64,000 nt of DNA from Cryobacterium sp. SO2 (GTDB lineage: Bacteria > Actinomycetota > Actinomycetes > Actinomycetales > Microbacteriaceae), in assembly GCF_026151165.2 (NCBI RefSeq), contig NZ_CP117849.1, forward strand, positions 2,480,001 through 2,544,000, read 5' to 3'. A model generated the notes under the pieces. That model was given only the letters and a program-made list of their open reading frames with translations, was not told the DNA's origin and ran no database searches. The position numbers were made by a program, and so were the translations under genes. The stretch's first letter is position 1. Each line of letters starts with the position of its first letter. Shown in pieces: positions 24,906-34,544 of this stretch.

Positions 24906-25838
24906 TTAGAGCGCGATTCGGACGAGTTCGTTGCGAAGCTTCTGGGATTCGACACCGTCAGCCTTGTTGATCACATCGGTGATGTGGTCAATGCCCACGG
25001 CTTTCAACTTGTCGAGGAGCAGGGCCATCGTGGCGAGGTTCGCCTCGGCCTCTGCCTCGGCCTCTTCGCGGATCGGGAAGGTGTCGAAGTAAATCACGCC
25101 GTCGTAGTCATAGCGCAAGAGGTAATAGAGGAACTCGAGGGTCTCGAACGGGTGGATCGACGCGACCATGAGGCCGTCGTCGTGCGCGTTGTTCCCGTCG
25201 TTGAGGTGGACACCCCACAGCTTCCCTTCGGCGAGGAGCTGGGCCGCGCCAAAGCCAGGAGCGTCACCGGCCATGAGCATATGCGCGAAGTCCAGCGTCG
25301 CACCGACGTTCGGGCGATCGATGAGCTTGAGGATGTGGAGCGTCCCGCCGAGGCTGCGGACGACCGAGTGGACGCGCTCCTCGTACGGCTTGTATTCGAT
25401 ACTCAGGCGCACGTCGGGACGGTAGTCGGCGAGTTCCTGGAACGCCTCCACGATGCGGCCGAAGTCCTTCACGTAGTCCTTCTGGAACGTGTAGTCGAAC
25501 CCGTCGAAGCCGAGCCAGACGGTGACAAGGTCCGATCCGCCGGCTGCCGCCGCATCGATGCCCTTCTTGGTCAGCTCGATGGCTTCCCGGCGCACCGCTT
25601 CGTCACGGTTGCTGTATTCGCCGTGCACGAATTCCTTGCGGAATCGCATGGCAACACTGTTGAGGGTCAGGCCGAGTTCATCGAGGAGCGTTTTCATCGC
25701 TTCCGGTTCTATGTCGACGAAGTGCTCCGGGTAGTTGAGGTCGACGTAGTCGATCCCGTCGACCGCAGCGACGCGGCGAAGGGCGGCGCCGGCGTCAGCG
25801 CCGGCGTTGAACGAGTTGAGTCTGGTTGCGAATTTCAT
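24906..25838 (-). CDS. Sugar phosphate isomerase/epimerase (xylose-isomerase-like TIM barrel)
   Basis: The 310-aa protein, started at the ATG at 25838 (MKFATRLNSFN), has the AP endonuclease 2/xylose isomerase-like barrel. Likely metal ligands are in LSIEYKPYEERVHS (Glu), NVGATLDFAHMLMAG (Asp, His), WGVHLNDGN (His, Asp) and VIYFDTFPIREE (Asp). Such enzymes isomerise or epimerise keto sugars, inosose or erythrulose-type compounds. It heads the operon divergent from the kinase. Confidence 0.85.
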   Translation of the reverse strand: MKFATRLNSFNAGADAGAALRRVAAVDGIDYVDLNYPEHFVDIEPEAMKTLLDELGLTLNSVAMRFRKEFVHGEYSNRDEAVRREAIELTKKGIDAAAAGGSDLVTVWLGFDGFDYTFQKDYVKDFGRIVEAFQELADYRPDVRLSIEYKPYEERVHSVVRSLGGTLHILKLIDRPNVGATLDFAHMLMAGDAPGFGAAQLLAEGKLWGVHLNDGNNAHDDGLMVASIHPFETLEFLYYLLRYDYDGVIYFDTFPIREEAEAEAEANLATMALLLDKLKAVGIDHITDVINKADGVESQKLRNELVRIAL

Positions 25839-25857
25839 AATCGTGACAGTAACAGAA

Positions 25858-25876
25858 AATGACACGTTTTGTCATT
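25858..25876. promoter_or_regulatory. Candidate operator in the isomerase-kinase divergent region
   Basis: AATGACA and TGTCATT form a perfect inverted repeat with a five-base spacer. It lies about 20 bases upstream of the isomerase start and 150 bases upstream of the kinase. The DeoR-type regulator encoded beside the kinase is the obvious candidate to bind it. Confidence 0.55.
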
Positions 25877-26026
25877 CTTGATCATTTTTGTGCAGCAAGA
25901 TCGTTATTTTTGGCAATTGCGGTCATCTGGACATAAGCTCACTCTTGTTGGTAAGAGCGGCACGACTAGCGTGCAGCTCGCTGACGGCCCCGGGAAACGG
26001 GGATTCACAGTGAGGTGGAGCAGCAC

Positions 26027-26965
26027 ATGACGCTCGGAAACATCCTGGTCATCGGAAGCATCAACTATGACTTCATCCTGAGCCAGGCCCGGCTGCCACG
26101 ACGGGGCGAGACGCTCTCGGCAACGGCGATGCGGGCCGCCTTCGGTGGCAAGGGCGCTAATCAGGCCGTACAAGCCGCTCGCCTGGGTGCGCCCGTGGAA
26201 TTGCTTGGCGCCGTGGGTGACGACGCGCCTGGCCGCGAAAGCCGCGCGAACTTCGAACAACAGAGCGTAACCTGCATTCTCCGCGACTCCCCCTATGGAA
26301 CAGGCCTGGGTGTGGTGCACGTCACCGACGCGGGCGAGGTCTATGCCACGATCTTTGCCGGCGCGAATGACTCAGTCGACAGCGACTGGGTCGAAGCCCA
26401 GCGCGAACGACTTGAACACGCCGACATGGTGATCCTCCAGAACGAGATTCCAGCCGAAGCCAACTACCGTGCGATCATCCTCGCCAGTGGCTCCGGGATA
26501 CCGATCATCTACAACGCGGCCCCCGCCCGGCCTGTCGACCCGGACGTGACGAATCTGTGCTCCTGGTTCATCGTGAACGAGGATGAAGCGCAGTTCTACC
26601 TCGGCAGAGACCTGGGCGACGTCACCGACCTCGGTGCTATGACCGAGGCCGTCCGCTCGCTCCAGCGCTACTGCCCGGGCGTGATCCTCACCGCAGGTCG
26701 ACACGGCTGTTACATCTCAGCTGGCACCGCGGTTCATTTCATCGAGGCCACGCCCGCACACGCCGTAGACTCCACAGGTGCCGGGGATTCGTTCGTGGGG
26801 GCGTTTGCGACAGCCCTGCTGGACGGCTCCGACGCACCCGACGCAGCGCGAGCCGCGTCACTTGTCGCCGCCCGCACCGTCACCGGCGTGGGCGCCCAAT
26901 CGAGCATGCCGACGCGTGAGGACATGACCAATGCAACTGTTTTTGCGCCAGCAACTGATTCTTGA
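26027..26965 (+). CDS. PfkB-family carbohydrate kinase
   Basis: The 312-aa kinase starts at the ATG at 26027, six bases after a GGAG site. It shows the ribokinase fold: ILVIGSINYDFI at the N-terminus, AAFGGKGANQAVQAARLG (first PfkB signature), and DSTGAGDSFVGAFATALLDG (second signature with the catalytic Asp). It would phosphorylate the imported sugar or an intermediate. Its 3' end overlaps the regulator gene by 35 bases. Confidence 0.92.
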   Translation: MTLGNILVIGSINYDFILSQARLPRRGETLSATAMRAAFGGKGANQAVQAARLGAPVELLGAVGDDAPGRESRANFEQQSVTCILRDSPYGTGLGVVHVTDAGEVYATIFAGANDSVDSDWVEAQRERLEHADMVILQNEIPAEANYRAIILASGSGIPIIYNAAPARPVDPDVTNLCSWFIVNEDEAQFYLGRDLGDVTDLGAMTEAVRSLQRYCPGVILTAGRHGCYISAGTAVHFIEATPAHAVDSTGAGDSFVGAFATALLDGSDAPDAARAASLVAARTVTGVGAQSSMPTREDMTNATVFAPATDS

Positions 26966-27752
26966 CAAGGTTCGCGACGGTAACCCGGTCCATATCGATG
27001 AGCTGGTAGCCGAGACGGGGGCTTCCCCCTCGACCGTGCGCCGCGACATCCGGGCCCTCGAAGAGTCGGGCCGGATCGTCAGCCTGCGCGGCGGCGCCGT
27101 AAGGCTGGACGATCGCCCCACTGAATTGCCGGCGGCCGCAAAGTCGCTGATCAACCAAGCGGAGAAGGCCGCGATCGCCCGAGTAGCCGCCGAAAACGTG
27201 TGCGACGGCGAGACCATCTACCTCGACTCCGGGACCACCGCGACCCGAATGATGCAGTTCCTCCACGGCACGCGAGTGCACATCGTCACCTCGAACACGC
27301 AGATTCTCTCGTCCCCCCTCGGGTCGAAGATGACCGTCACACTCCTGGGTGGCGCGTACTTCCCCGAGATCGGTTCCGTCGCGGGTTCGATGACTGATCG
27401 CATGTTGAACGAGCTGTACTTCGACAAAGCGTTCCTTGGTGCGAATGGGATCAGCAAGGCGGCGGGGGTCACGACCTTCGATGTCCGTGAAGCGACCAAG
27501 AAACGCCTCGCCCACGAGCACAGCCGCGAGAGCTTCGTGCTGATCGACAGCAGCAAATTCGACAAGGTCACCCTTTGCCGGTCGCTCGATCTTGCCGAGG
27601 CGAACATCATCACCGACGCCTACGGTGAGGTTCTGGAGTCAGCCCGTTCGTATATCGTCGCGACCAGCCAGGAAGACCTGACGCGGGTCAGGCCAGCAAC
27701 GCCTCGGTCTCCCGCCGCAGTTCGATCGCCTCGGCCAGGGAGTCGTCGATGA
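26931..27752 (+). CDS. DeoR/GlpR-family transcriptional regulator
   Basis: The 273-aa regulator has an N-terminal winged helix-turn-helix (VDELVAETGASPSTVRRDIR with the DeoR signature up to residue 50) and a C-terminal sugar-phosphate sensor domain (IYLDSGTTATRMMQFL, DKAFLGANGI, LIDSSKFDK). Such regulators respond to a phosphorylated intermediate, here probably the product of the co-transcribed kinase. The tail overlaps the convergent oxidoreductase gene by 65 bases. Confidence 0.92.
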   Translation: MQLFLRQQLILDKVRDGNPVHIDELVAETGASPSTVRRDIRALEESGRIVSLRGGAVRLDDRPTELPAAAKSLINQAEKAAIARVAAENVCDGETIYLDSGTTATRMMQFLHGTRVHIVTSNTQILSSPLGSKMTVTLLGGAYFPEIGSVAGSMTDRMLNELYFDKAFLGANGISKAAGVTTFDVREATKKRLAHEHSRESFVLIDSSKFDKVTLCRSLDLAEANIITDAYGEVLESARSYIVATSQEDLTRVRPATPRSPAAVRSPRPGSRR

Positions 27753-29022
27753 TCACGTCGGCCCAGCGCACGATCTGGCCCTTGGCGACATCGTTGACGA
27801 GTTGGACATGGTGGGCCATCGCCACCGGAAGGGCGCCTGCCTCGACCGAGTGCCTGGCGGACACCAGCTTTCCCCACACCGTGTAGCCACCCTCGCCATC
27901 CAGGAATTCGCCGGCCTTGAGGTCCTTTTTCGCGGTCGCGACGACGTCTCCGTAGAAGCCCTCGGGTTGACCGGTTGAGATGCCGCGCAGGGCCGCATTC
28001 GCGATCGAAATGTTCAGCTCCAGCCCGACGTAATGGTACGGACGGTATAGCGCGGCGTACTGGTTGGTCGGGTCCGGGTGCCACGGGTATTCGGCGAAGC
28101 AGGTCGACACGTAGTCATTGGTGGCCTTGACGACCACGAAGACGCCCTCCTGGGTGTTGAAGGGGATCCAGCTTCCGTCACGGTTTACACTCGACATCAC
28201 GTCGACGCTCCCGTGGTTGTCGAGCACTCCCCCGACCTCCCTGGGCCGGCAGATGGTGGCGATCTCCTCCACGTTCCCGGGGGTGAAGGACAGCCCGTTG
28301 TCGGACGGCACCAGGCGTGCGCCGTTGGCCACCGCCGCCATTTCGATGGCCGCCTTCGTGCCGTCGCGGAAGGAAGTGTGCATGTTCGGATTCAGCTGCC
28401 CGGAGTCGGTGAGTTCCTTGGAGAATTCCCAGTTTTCCCAGACGTTGTCGGGGTTCATGTCGTGGTAGTGCTCGAGGTACTTTGCGCCCTTGCCGGCGCA
28501 GGCGACCTCGAAGCCGCTCGTGCGTGCCCAGTCGACGAGCTCCATGATGAGCGCCGGCTGGTCCCCGTAAGCCATGGAGTAGACCACACCCGCCGTCTCG
28601 GCGCGCTTCACCAGCGCGGGGCCGGCGAGGGCGTCCGCCTCGACCGTGACCATGATGATGTGCTTGCCGGTTTCGATCGCACGGAGCGCGTGATGGATGC
28701 CCACGATCGGATTACCGGTGGCCTCGACGATGACGTCGATGTCTGACTCGAAAAGCTCAGCGGCATCCTTGAGAATCGTTGTGGTGCGATTCATCAGGGC
28801 GTCGTCGACGCTGCTCGCGATCTGGTCTTCCGGCCAGTCGACGAGCGCGAAGGCTCCCCTGGCTCTCGCGACGTTGATGTCCGCGATCGCCACGACGTGG
28901 ATGCCGGGGATGTTGCGAGCCTGAGCGAGGTACATGGTGCCGTAGCGGCCCGCCCCGATGAGGCCGACCCGGATGGGACGGCCCTCTTTTTCCCGTTCGC
29001 CGAGGAGTTTGTGCAGATTCAC
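27688..29022 (-). CDS. NAD(P)-binding oxidoreductase with C-terminal SAF domain
   Basis: From the GTG at 29022 (with AAAGG five bases upstream) the protein has 444 residues. The N-terminus holds a Rossmann fold (IRVGLIGAGRYGTMYLAQAR) of the homoserine-dehydrogenase-like type. The C-terminal 90 residues (AKKDLKAGEFLDGEGGYTVW...KLVSARHSVEAGALPVAMAH) form a SAF domain. COG4091 proteins have this layout; their substrates are poorly known. It is divergent from the LacI gene and probably controlled by it. Confidence 0.78.
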   Translation of the reverse strand: MNLHKLLGEREKEGRPIRVGLIGAGRYGTMYLAQARNIPGIHVVAIADINVARARGAFALVDWPEDQIASSVDDALMNRTTTILKDAAELFESDIDVIVEATGNPIVGIHHALRAIETGKHIIMVTVEADALAGPALVKRAETAGVVYSMAYGDQPALIMELVDWARTSGFEVACAGKGAKYLEHYHDMNPDNVWENWEFSKELTDSGQLNPNMHTSFRDGTKAAIEMAAVANGARLVPSDNGLSFTPGNVEEIATICRPREVGGVLDNHGSVDVMSSVNRDGSWIPFNTQEGVFVVVKATNDYVSTCFAEYPWHPDPTNQYAALYRPYHYVGLELNISIANAALRGISTGQPEGFYGDVVATAKKDLKAGEFLDGEGGYTVWGKLVSARHSVEAGALPVAMAHHVQLVNDVAKGQIVRWADVIIDDSLAEAIELRRETEALLA

Positions 29023-29040
29023 GATGGCCTTTCTGGATTT

Positions 29041-29067
29041 GTGGTACCGATACCACTTTTGTACCAC
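29041..29067. promoter_or_regulatory. LacI-type operator in the divergent promoter
   Basis: GTGGTA-CCGA-TACCAC (29041-29056) is a near-perfect palindrome of the LacI/GalR kind, and a further half site GTACCAC follows at 29061-29067. It lies between the oxidoreductase and LacI starts, so one site can control both. Confidence 0.72.
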
Positions 29068-29109
29068 CCTCGTCTAGACTGTGTCAACCGCCAACGAATG
29101 AGGAAGCCC

Positions 29110-30144
29110 GTGAATAGACCGCCCACCATCCGGGATGTAGCGAAGACGGCCGGCGTATCGGTGTCGGTTGTTTCCCGCGTGCTCAACGATTCGGGCCCGG
29201 TCGCCGGCGAGAAGCGCGAGGCTGTTCTGCAGGCCATCGAGAGCATGGCCTACCGGCCTCGCGCTGCTGCCCGCGAGCTCAGTCAGGGGCGCGCCCTGAC
29301 CATCGGACTTGTTCTCGCCGATCTGACCAACCCGTTCTTCGCCCGGCTGGCCGACCGGATCGTGTGGGAGGCGCGGGCGCACGGCGCCCAGGTGGTCCTC
29401 ATGACTACGCAGGAAGATCCGCACCTCGAGGCGGAGTCGCTCGACACGCTCTTAGACCGTTCGGTGGGTGGTGTGATCGCCACGCCGACCGGCGAAAACG
29501 TCGGCCAGTGGGAAAAGCTGCAGGACGTCGGCGTGGACATTGTGTTTGTCGACCGAGCGATCGACGGCCTGCACGGGATAGACGTGGTGAGCATCGCGAA
29601 CGCGCGGTCTGCAGACACCGCCACGGAGAGTCTTCTCGCGCTCGGGCACACCCGGATCGGCCTGATCTCTGGACCGCTGTCCACCTCGACCGGCCGCTCA
29701 CGTATCGCCGGGTACCAGGATGCCCTGCGGCGATCGGGAGTCAGCCCCGAGACCGAGCTCATCAGGACGGTCCCGTTCCGGGGCGATGGCGGCGCCGATG
29801 CCGCGGCCGCGCTGCTCGCCTTGCCAGAACCGCCCACTGCACTCGTTGTTGCCAATACCGCGCAGGTTCAGAACGTCGTTCGGCGTCTCGCACAGCTCGG
29901 AACGAGCATCCCGCAAGAGCTGTCGTTGATCGTTTTTGATGACAATCCGTGGACCGAGCTCGTGACCCCACCGCTGAGCGCGATGCGCCAACCGATCGAC
30001 CTCCTCGCCCGCCACTCCGTGGACACGGTTCTCGCTCGCATGCAGGGGCGGCTGCCTACCGGGCCGCGCGTGATCGAAGTCGAGGCAGAGCTGATCATCC
30101 GCAGTAGTTGCGCCGCCCTGATTCGACCGGCACATTCTGCCTGA
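29110..30144 (+). CDS. LacI-family transcriptional regulator
   Basis: A GTG at 29110 with GAGGA upstream is the likely start; ATG 29098 is the alternative. The N-terminus is a classic LacI helix-turn-helix (TIRDVAKTAGVSVSVVSRVL), followed by a periplasmic-binding-protein-like sensor domain (TIGLVLADLTNPFFARLADR and LGHTRIGLISGPLSTSTGRS). It probably represses the divergent SAF oxidoreductase and itself. Confidence 0.93.
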   Translation: MNRPPTIRDVAKTAGVSVSVVSRVLNDSGPVAGEKREAVLQAIESMAYRPRAAARELSQGRALTIGLVLADLTNPFFARLADRIVWEARAHGAQVVLMTTQEDPHLEAESLDTLLDRSVGGVIATPTGENVGQWEKLQDVGVDIVFVDRAIDGLHGIDVVSIANARSADTATESLLALGHTRIGLISGPLSTSTGRSRIAGYQDALRRSGVSPETELIRTVPFRGDGGADAAAALLALPEPPTALVVANTAQVQNVVRRLAQLGTSIPQELSLIVFDDNPWTELVTPPLSAMRQPIDLLARHSVDTVLARMQGRLPTGPRVIEVEAELIIRSSCAALIRPAHSA

Positions 30145-30159
30145 CCGGATGGCCAGACC

Positions 30160-30756
30160 ATGAAGTTGTGGTGGCGGCGCCCCAGGGCCGACGTCGGAAC
30201 CTACAAGCATCCGCCCATTGTTCCGCTTGCCGCGATCGAAAGTGTTGTCGAGGAGGGCATGCTGGTTTCTCGGCTTGCGGTGCGGATGGTTATCAAAAAT
30301 TCGCTCATCGTCGGGGCCCTTCGCGAACGACTCGACTACGACTTTGAGCTGCTCGCGCTCGAAACCCGGGAGCGACTCATCCTCCTCGCGCTCGAGAACG
30401 AAACCACCGCGGAGCGTCTTGACCAGACCGAGCGGGATGGAGACGGCGCGGCCGCCGATGCCGACGTAGAGAGAAACGACTATGACATCCTCCTCGAAGA
30501 GGCTCATCGCCGACGCCCGAGCGTTCATCGCCTGCTCGCGGCAGCACTTCGCCGGGACGCGGATGATCCGACGGCGATTGCGGCCCTGATCGCACAGGCG
30601 CGAGTCGAGGCCGCAGACGACATCGGCAGTGAGGCCGTGCGTCAACTGGTCCGACGGGACTTCGGATCTGAAGCGGGGTACGCGGACGCGCGGGCCAAGA
30701 GAATCCAAAACCTCATCGCTATCGACATCGCCCGGTTGAGGCGTCCTCCAAGATAG
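30160..30756 (+). CDS. Hypothetical actinobacterial protein
   Basis: The 198-aa protein starts MKLWWRRPRADVGTYKHPPI and is helical and highly charged throughout. No membrane span or catalytic motif is visible. It starts 15 bases after the LacI stop. I cannot name the family. Confidence 0.6.
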   Translation: MKLWWRRPRADVGTYKHPPIVPLAAIESVVEEGMLVSRLAVRMVIKNSLIVGALRERLDYDFELLALETRERLILLALENETTAERLDQTERDGDGAAADADVERNDYDILLEEAHRRRPSVHRLLAAALRRDADDPTAIAALIAQARVEAADDIGSEAVRQLVRRDFGSEAGYADARAKRIQNLIAIDIARLRRPPR

Positions 30757-31366
30757 GCGTCAAATCCGACGGCTGCTACGAAGTCGCCGCAGCACGCCTG
30801 ACGCCTTGTCCTCGAAGGGCTTGTCAACGTCGACGCCGTCGAGCTGACGCGCCGTGTTTTGATCGAGCATGCTCACCCGATTCGCTGACCTGACATCTGC
30901 CCACCACCTGATCCGTCAGGTTGAACTCTAGGAGCCGGACAGGAGTGGCGTCAACAAAAGGGAATTCGACTTCAACTGGACGGATTTCACGGCAAGATCT
31001 GACGTCAATCTGGCTTGTACTCCAAGTCGGCATGAGGTTCGCACAGCTGCAGAATGCGCGACTCACTCTCCAAACGTTTGATGCCGGCAACCAGTTTGGG
31101 GCTCATCCCTTTGGAAAAATCAGGTGCGTTTACAGGGGGTCGGCATCCCGCCTTGGAAACGTCGATCCGCAGTTGTATACACTGGATTTCGATCTCGTCG
31201 CCGTCGTGGATCAGGATGGTAACAGGGACTCTGCCGACGACGGCTGGGTCCTCCGCGGTCTCCAGCGCGACATGGTTCTGTCTCAGCCTTCACAGTCCTC
31301 TGGGTCCGATTCCGGTCGAACGATGCGGAGCTGACGACGAACTCGCCTCTGAACTAACTCCCCCGT
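30757..31366. other. Stretch with a degenerate minus-strand frame
   Basis: No intact gene is seen. On the minus strand a frame between about 31290 and 31013 encodes a protein-like sequence (VGRVPVTILIHDGDEIEIQC, then KGMSPKLVAGIKRLESESRI) without a usable start. A second frame just upstream (LRIVRPESDPEDCEG) may be its 5' part after a frameshift. I do not recognise the family. Confidence 0.4.
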
Positions 31367-31513
31367 CTACTTCGTGTCAGATGTACTTTCATTAGGCGTA
31401 TCACTGTCTGTGTATTCACCCTCGACTTGCGTCTCGTCGACGGCTGCTTCAGGCGACCCATCCCCTTGCTCCGAATCGGTGTATTCGCCATCACTGCCGG
31501 GATTGTTTTTCAT
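31367..31513 (-). CDS. 48-aa acidic repeat mini-protein
   Basis: The ATG at 31513 follows a GAGAG-type site. The protein starts MKNNPGSDGEYTDSEQGDGS and contains two copies of GEYTDS (residues 9-14 and 33-38). It is very acidic and probably disordered. Function unknown. Confidence 0.6.
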   Translation of the reverse strand: MKNNPGSDGEYTDSEQGDGSPEAAVDETQVEGEYTDSDTPNESTSDTK

Positions 31514-31659
31514 GGGGTTCTCTCTTTCTGGAAGGGAATAGCAGCCTATGTCCCTGAACCGGCCAGGTACAGGCACTATGGCCGATATTCATCCAGCCTC
31601 GCCCGAGTTTCGTGCAAACATCACGCCTGCGACAATTGAGCGGCACGAAGGCCGGGAGC

Positions 31660-32589
31660 CTAACTCGGCAAGTGGCCACGGTTGGATTGGGGAGTCCAAA
31701 TTCCTCGCTCTCGGTGGGCAAATTGCGCGAAGCTGATTGGGTCACGTCCAAGAACGTCGCGAACAGTCTGGGTAAGCCCAGCAGCCATTCCCATCCGTGC
31801 TGTGGTGTAAATCGCCAGGGTGACCAGGACCATGGTCCATGGCATCAAAAGGCGGCGGCGAGCATGGAGCGCGTAGCGAATCGCTCCGGGCTGGGCGTAC
31901 CGGATCGGGCGCCCAAGCTCCGATGTGAGGATCTGCACGATCCGCTCGTAGGTTAGCGCTTCGTCGCCCGTCACCGTCAGCGCCTTGTTGGAGTACGTGT
32001 GAGGGTCGAGGAGAGCGGCCGCCGCTACAGCGCCGACGTCTTCTGCGTCGACGAACGCCGTCGCACCGCTGCCGGCCGGTACAACGAGCTCATTGCGGTC
32101 ACGGATGTCCATGAGGTGGGTGGTGCTGAGGTTCTGGTGAAAAAACGATGCGCGGACGAAAGTCCAGGAGATCCCGCTGGTGCGAAGCCAAGATTCGATG
32201 GCGGCGTGCGGCACCACCTTGTTCTTCTCAGCGTCCTGAAGCGAGAGGAATACAATCTGCTCGACGCCCTGCCGGCGGGCGAACTCAAGGGCCGGGAGCA
32301 TCTGTTTTTTAGGCTTCCCCAGCTGTGGCGGTCGCAGGAGGAACATCTGGCGCACCCCACTGAACGTTGCCGTCCACGTGGACGGGTCGGTGAAATCGAG
32401 ACTGACAGCTTCCACTCGATCGCCAAACATCTTGCGGACCGCGTCACGGTCTCGCCCCGCTGCCCGCACCGTCTTGCCGGCGTTGAGGAGTGCCTCCACC
32501 ACGGCGCGACCCACGTTCCCGGTTGCCCCGGTCACCAGGATCGCTTCTGTGGCTCCGGCAGTGCCCGGCACTTCGTTCGCATGCGGCAT
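31660..32589 (-). CDS. NmrA-family NAD(P)-binding protein
   Basis: From the ATG at 32589 the protein has 309 residues. It shows the atypical short-chain dehydrogenase start ILVTGATGNVGRAVVEALLN and the NmrA-like core (TFSGVRQMFLLRPPQL, FLSLQDAEKN, WTFVRASFFHQNLS). Relatives include NAD(P)H:quinone reductases and redox-sensing regulators. The C-terminal part is hydrophobic near residues 250-275. It is divergent from the MarR gene, with only 17 bases between the start codons. Confidence 0.85.
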   Translation of the reverse strand: MPHANEVPGTAGATEAILVTGATGNVGRAVVEALLNAGKTVRAAGRDRDAVRKMFGDRVEAVSLDFTDPSTWTATFSGVRQMFLLRPPQLGKPKKQMLPALEFARRQGVEQIVFLSLQDAEKNKVVPHAAIESWLRTSGISWTFVRASFFHQNLSTTHLMDIRDRNELVVPAGSGATAFVDAEDVGAVAAAALLDPHTYSNKALTVTGDEALTYERIVQILTSELGRPIRYAQPGAIRYALHARRRLLMPWTMVLVTLAIYTTARMGMAAGLTQTVRDVLGRDPISFAQFAHRERGIWTPQSNRGHLPS

Positions 32590-32606
32590 ATGTGTAGAGT
32601 ACACCT
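32590..32606. promoter_or_regulatory. Shared divergent promoter/operator of 17 bases
   Basis: GTGTA-GAG-TACAC forms a perfect inverted repeat. On each strand it yields a -10-like hexamer (TAGAGT or TACTCT) six bases before the ATG. Both mRNAs are therefore probably leaderless, and the MarR protein likely binds the palindrome. Confidence 0.6.
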
Positions 32607-33065
32607 ATGACCATTAGTCAGGACTGGGACCGGATTGATGCATCACTCATCCGCATGCGTCGCCTGTTGGAGACCCCGCGGGGAGCGACCGACGAGGTTG
32701 ATCTTTCAGCCGTGTTTGTGGTGGACACGATTGCCCGGCGCGCGCAGGACGGGATGTTAACGCGGATCGCCGACATCGCACACCACCTCTCGGTGCAACC
32801 GTCCACGGCAAGCCGACTCGTCCGCTCCACTGAGGCGGCCGGCTACATACAGCGCTCCGCCAGCCCGGACGACCCTCGCAGTGTTGTTCTGCACCTCACG
32901 TCGAGGGGCACTGAACTCAATGCCAGCGCTAAGGACTTCCGAACCAACATGCTCCGCAACGCGACCATGGAGTGGGATTCGAACACCATCGCCACTTTTG
33001 CACGTTTGTTGGACGAATTCTCCCGCGCAACATCTGGGAGTACGACCGACCGCAACGGCCAATAG
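32607..33065 (+). CDS. MarR-family transcriptional regulator
   Basis: The 152-aa regulator has the MarR winged helix: TRIADIAHHLSVQPSTASRL as recognition segment and GYIQRSASPDDPRSVVLHLT as wing. Flanking helices serve dimerisation. There is no room for a ribosome binding site before its ATG. It probably controls the divergent NmrA-type gene. Confidence 0.9.
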   Translation: MTISQDWDRIDASLIRMRRLLETPRGATDEVDLSAVFVVDTIARRAQDGMLTRIADIAHHLSVQPSTASRLVRSTEAAGYIQRSASPDDPRSVVLHLTSRGTELNASAKDFRTNMLRNATMEWDSNTIATFARLLDEFSRATSGSTTDRNGQ

Positions 33066-33069
33066 CTAC

Positions 33070-34130
<1,061 letters not shown>

Positions 34131-34134
<4 letters not shown>

Positions 34135-34490
34135 GCCCCGGCCTCCGAGTGATGATGGCGTGGGTTCGAGCTCAGCGAGTGCTCTGCTTGGAAGATCGCG
34201 TCGGACACCAGCTGCTGCGCATGCTCATTGGCCAGGCTGTAGAACACCTTCGTCCCCTCCTGCCGGCTGGTCACGAATCGCGACAAGCGCAGCTTGGCTA
34301 GATGCTGCGACACGGACGGCGGGGACTTCTCCAGCAGCTCGGCCAGGCTGTTCACCGAGAGTTCGCCGTCGCGCAGAGCGAGAATAATGCGGATCCGGGT
34401 GGCATCCGCGAGCATCGCGAAGACCTCGACTGCCAATTCGACGTACTGGCTGTCGGGGTCACGTCCGCATACGGGCTTATCTGCATCCAT
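34131..34490 (-). CDS. ArsR/SmtB-family metal-responsive repressor
   Basis: The 119-aa regulator has the ArsR winged helix (LADATRIRIILALRDGELSV, then LAELLEKSPPSVSQHLAKLR) and a His-rich tail (RHHHSEAGA). Cys8 near the start and the C-terminal His residues may bind metal. Genes of this type upstream of CDF exporters are released from DNA by Zn or Co. It overlaps the exporter gene. Confidence 0.92.
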
Positions 34491-34544
34491 ACGCAGATTC
34501 TTACATTAAACCGCGACGTCGCGAAATCGCAGTGACCCGCGCCA

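Noticed and set aside
24759..25862. Plus-strand frame of 367 codons opposite the isomerase
   Set aside because: The minus strand encodes a clear TIM-barrel enzyme. The plus translation is a typical high-G+C antisense frame.
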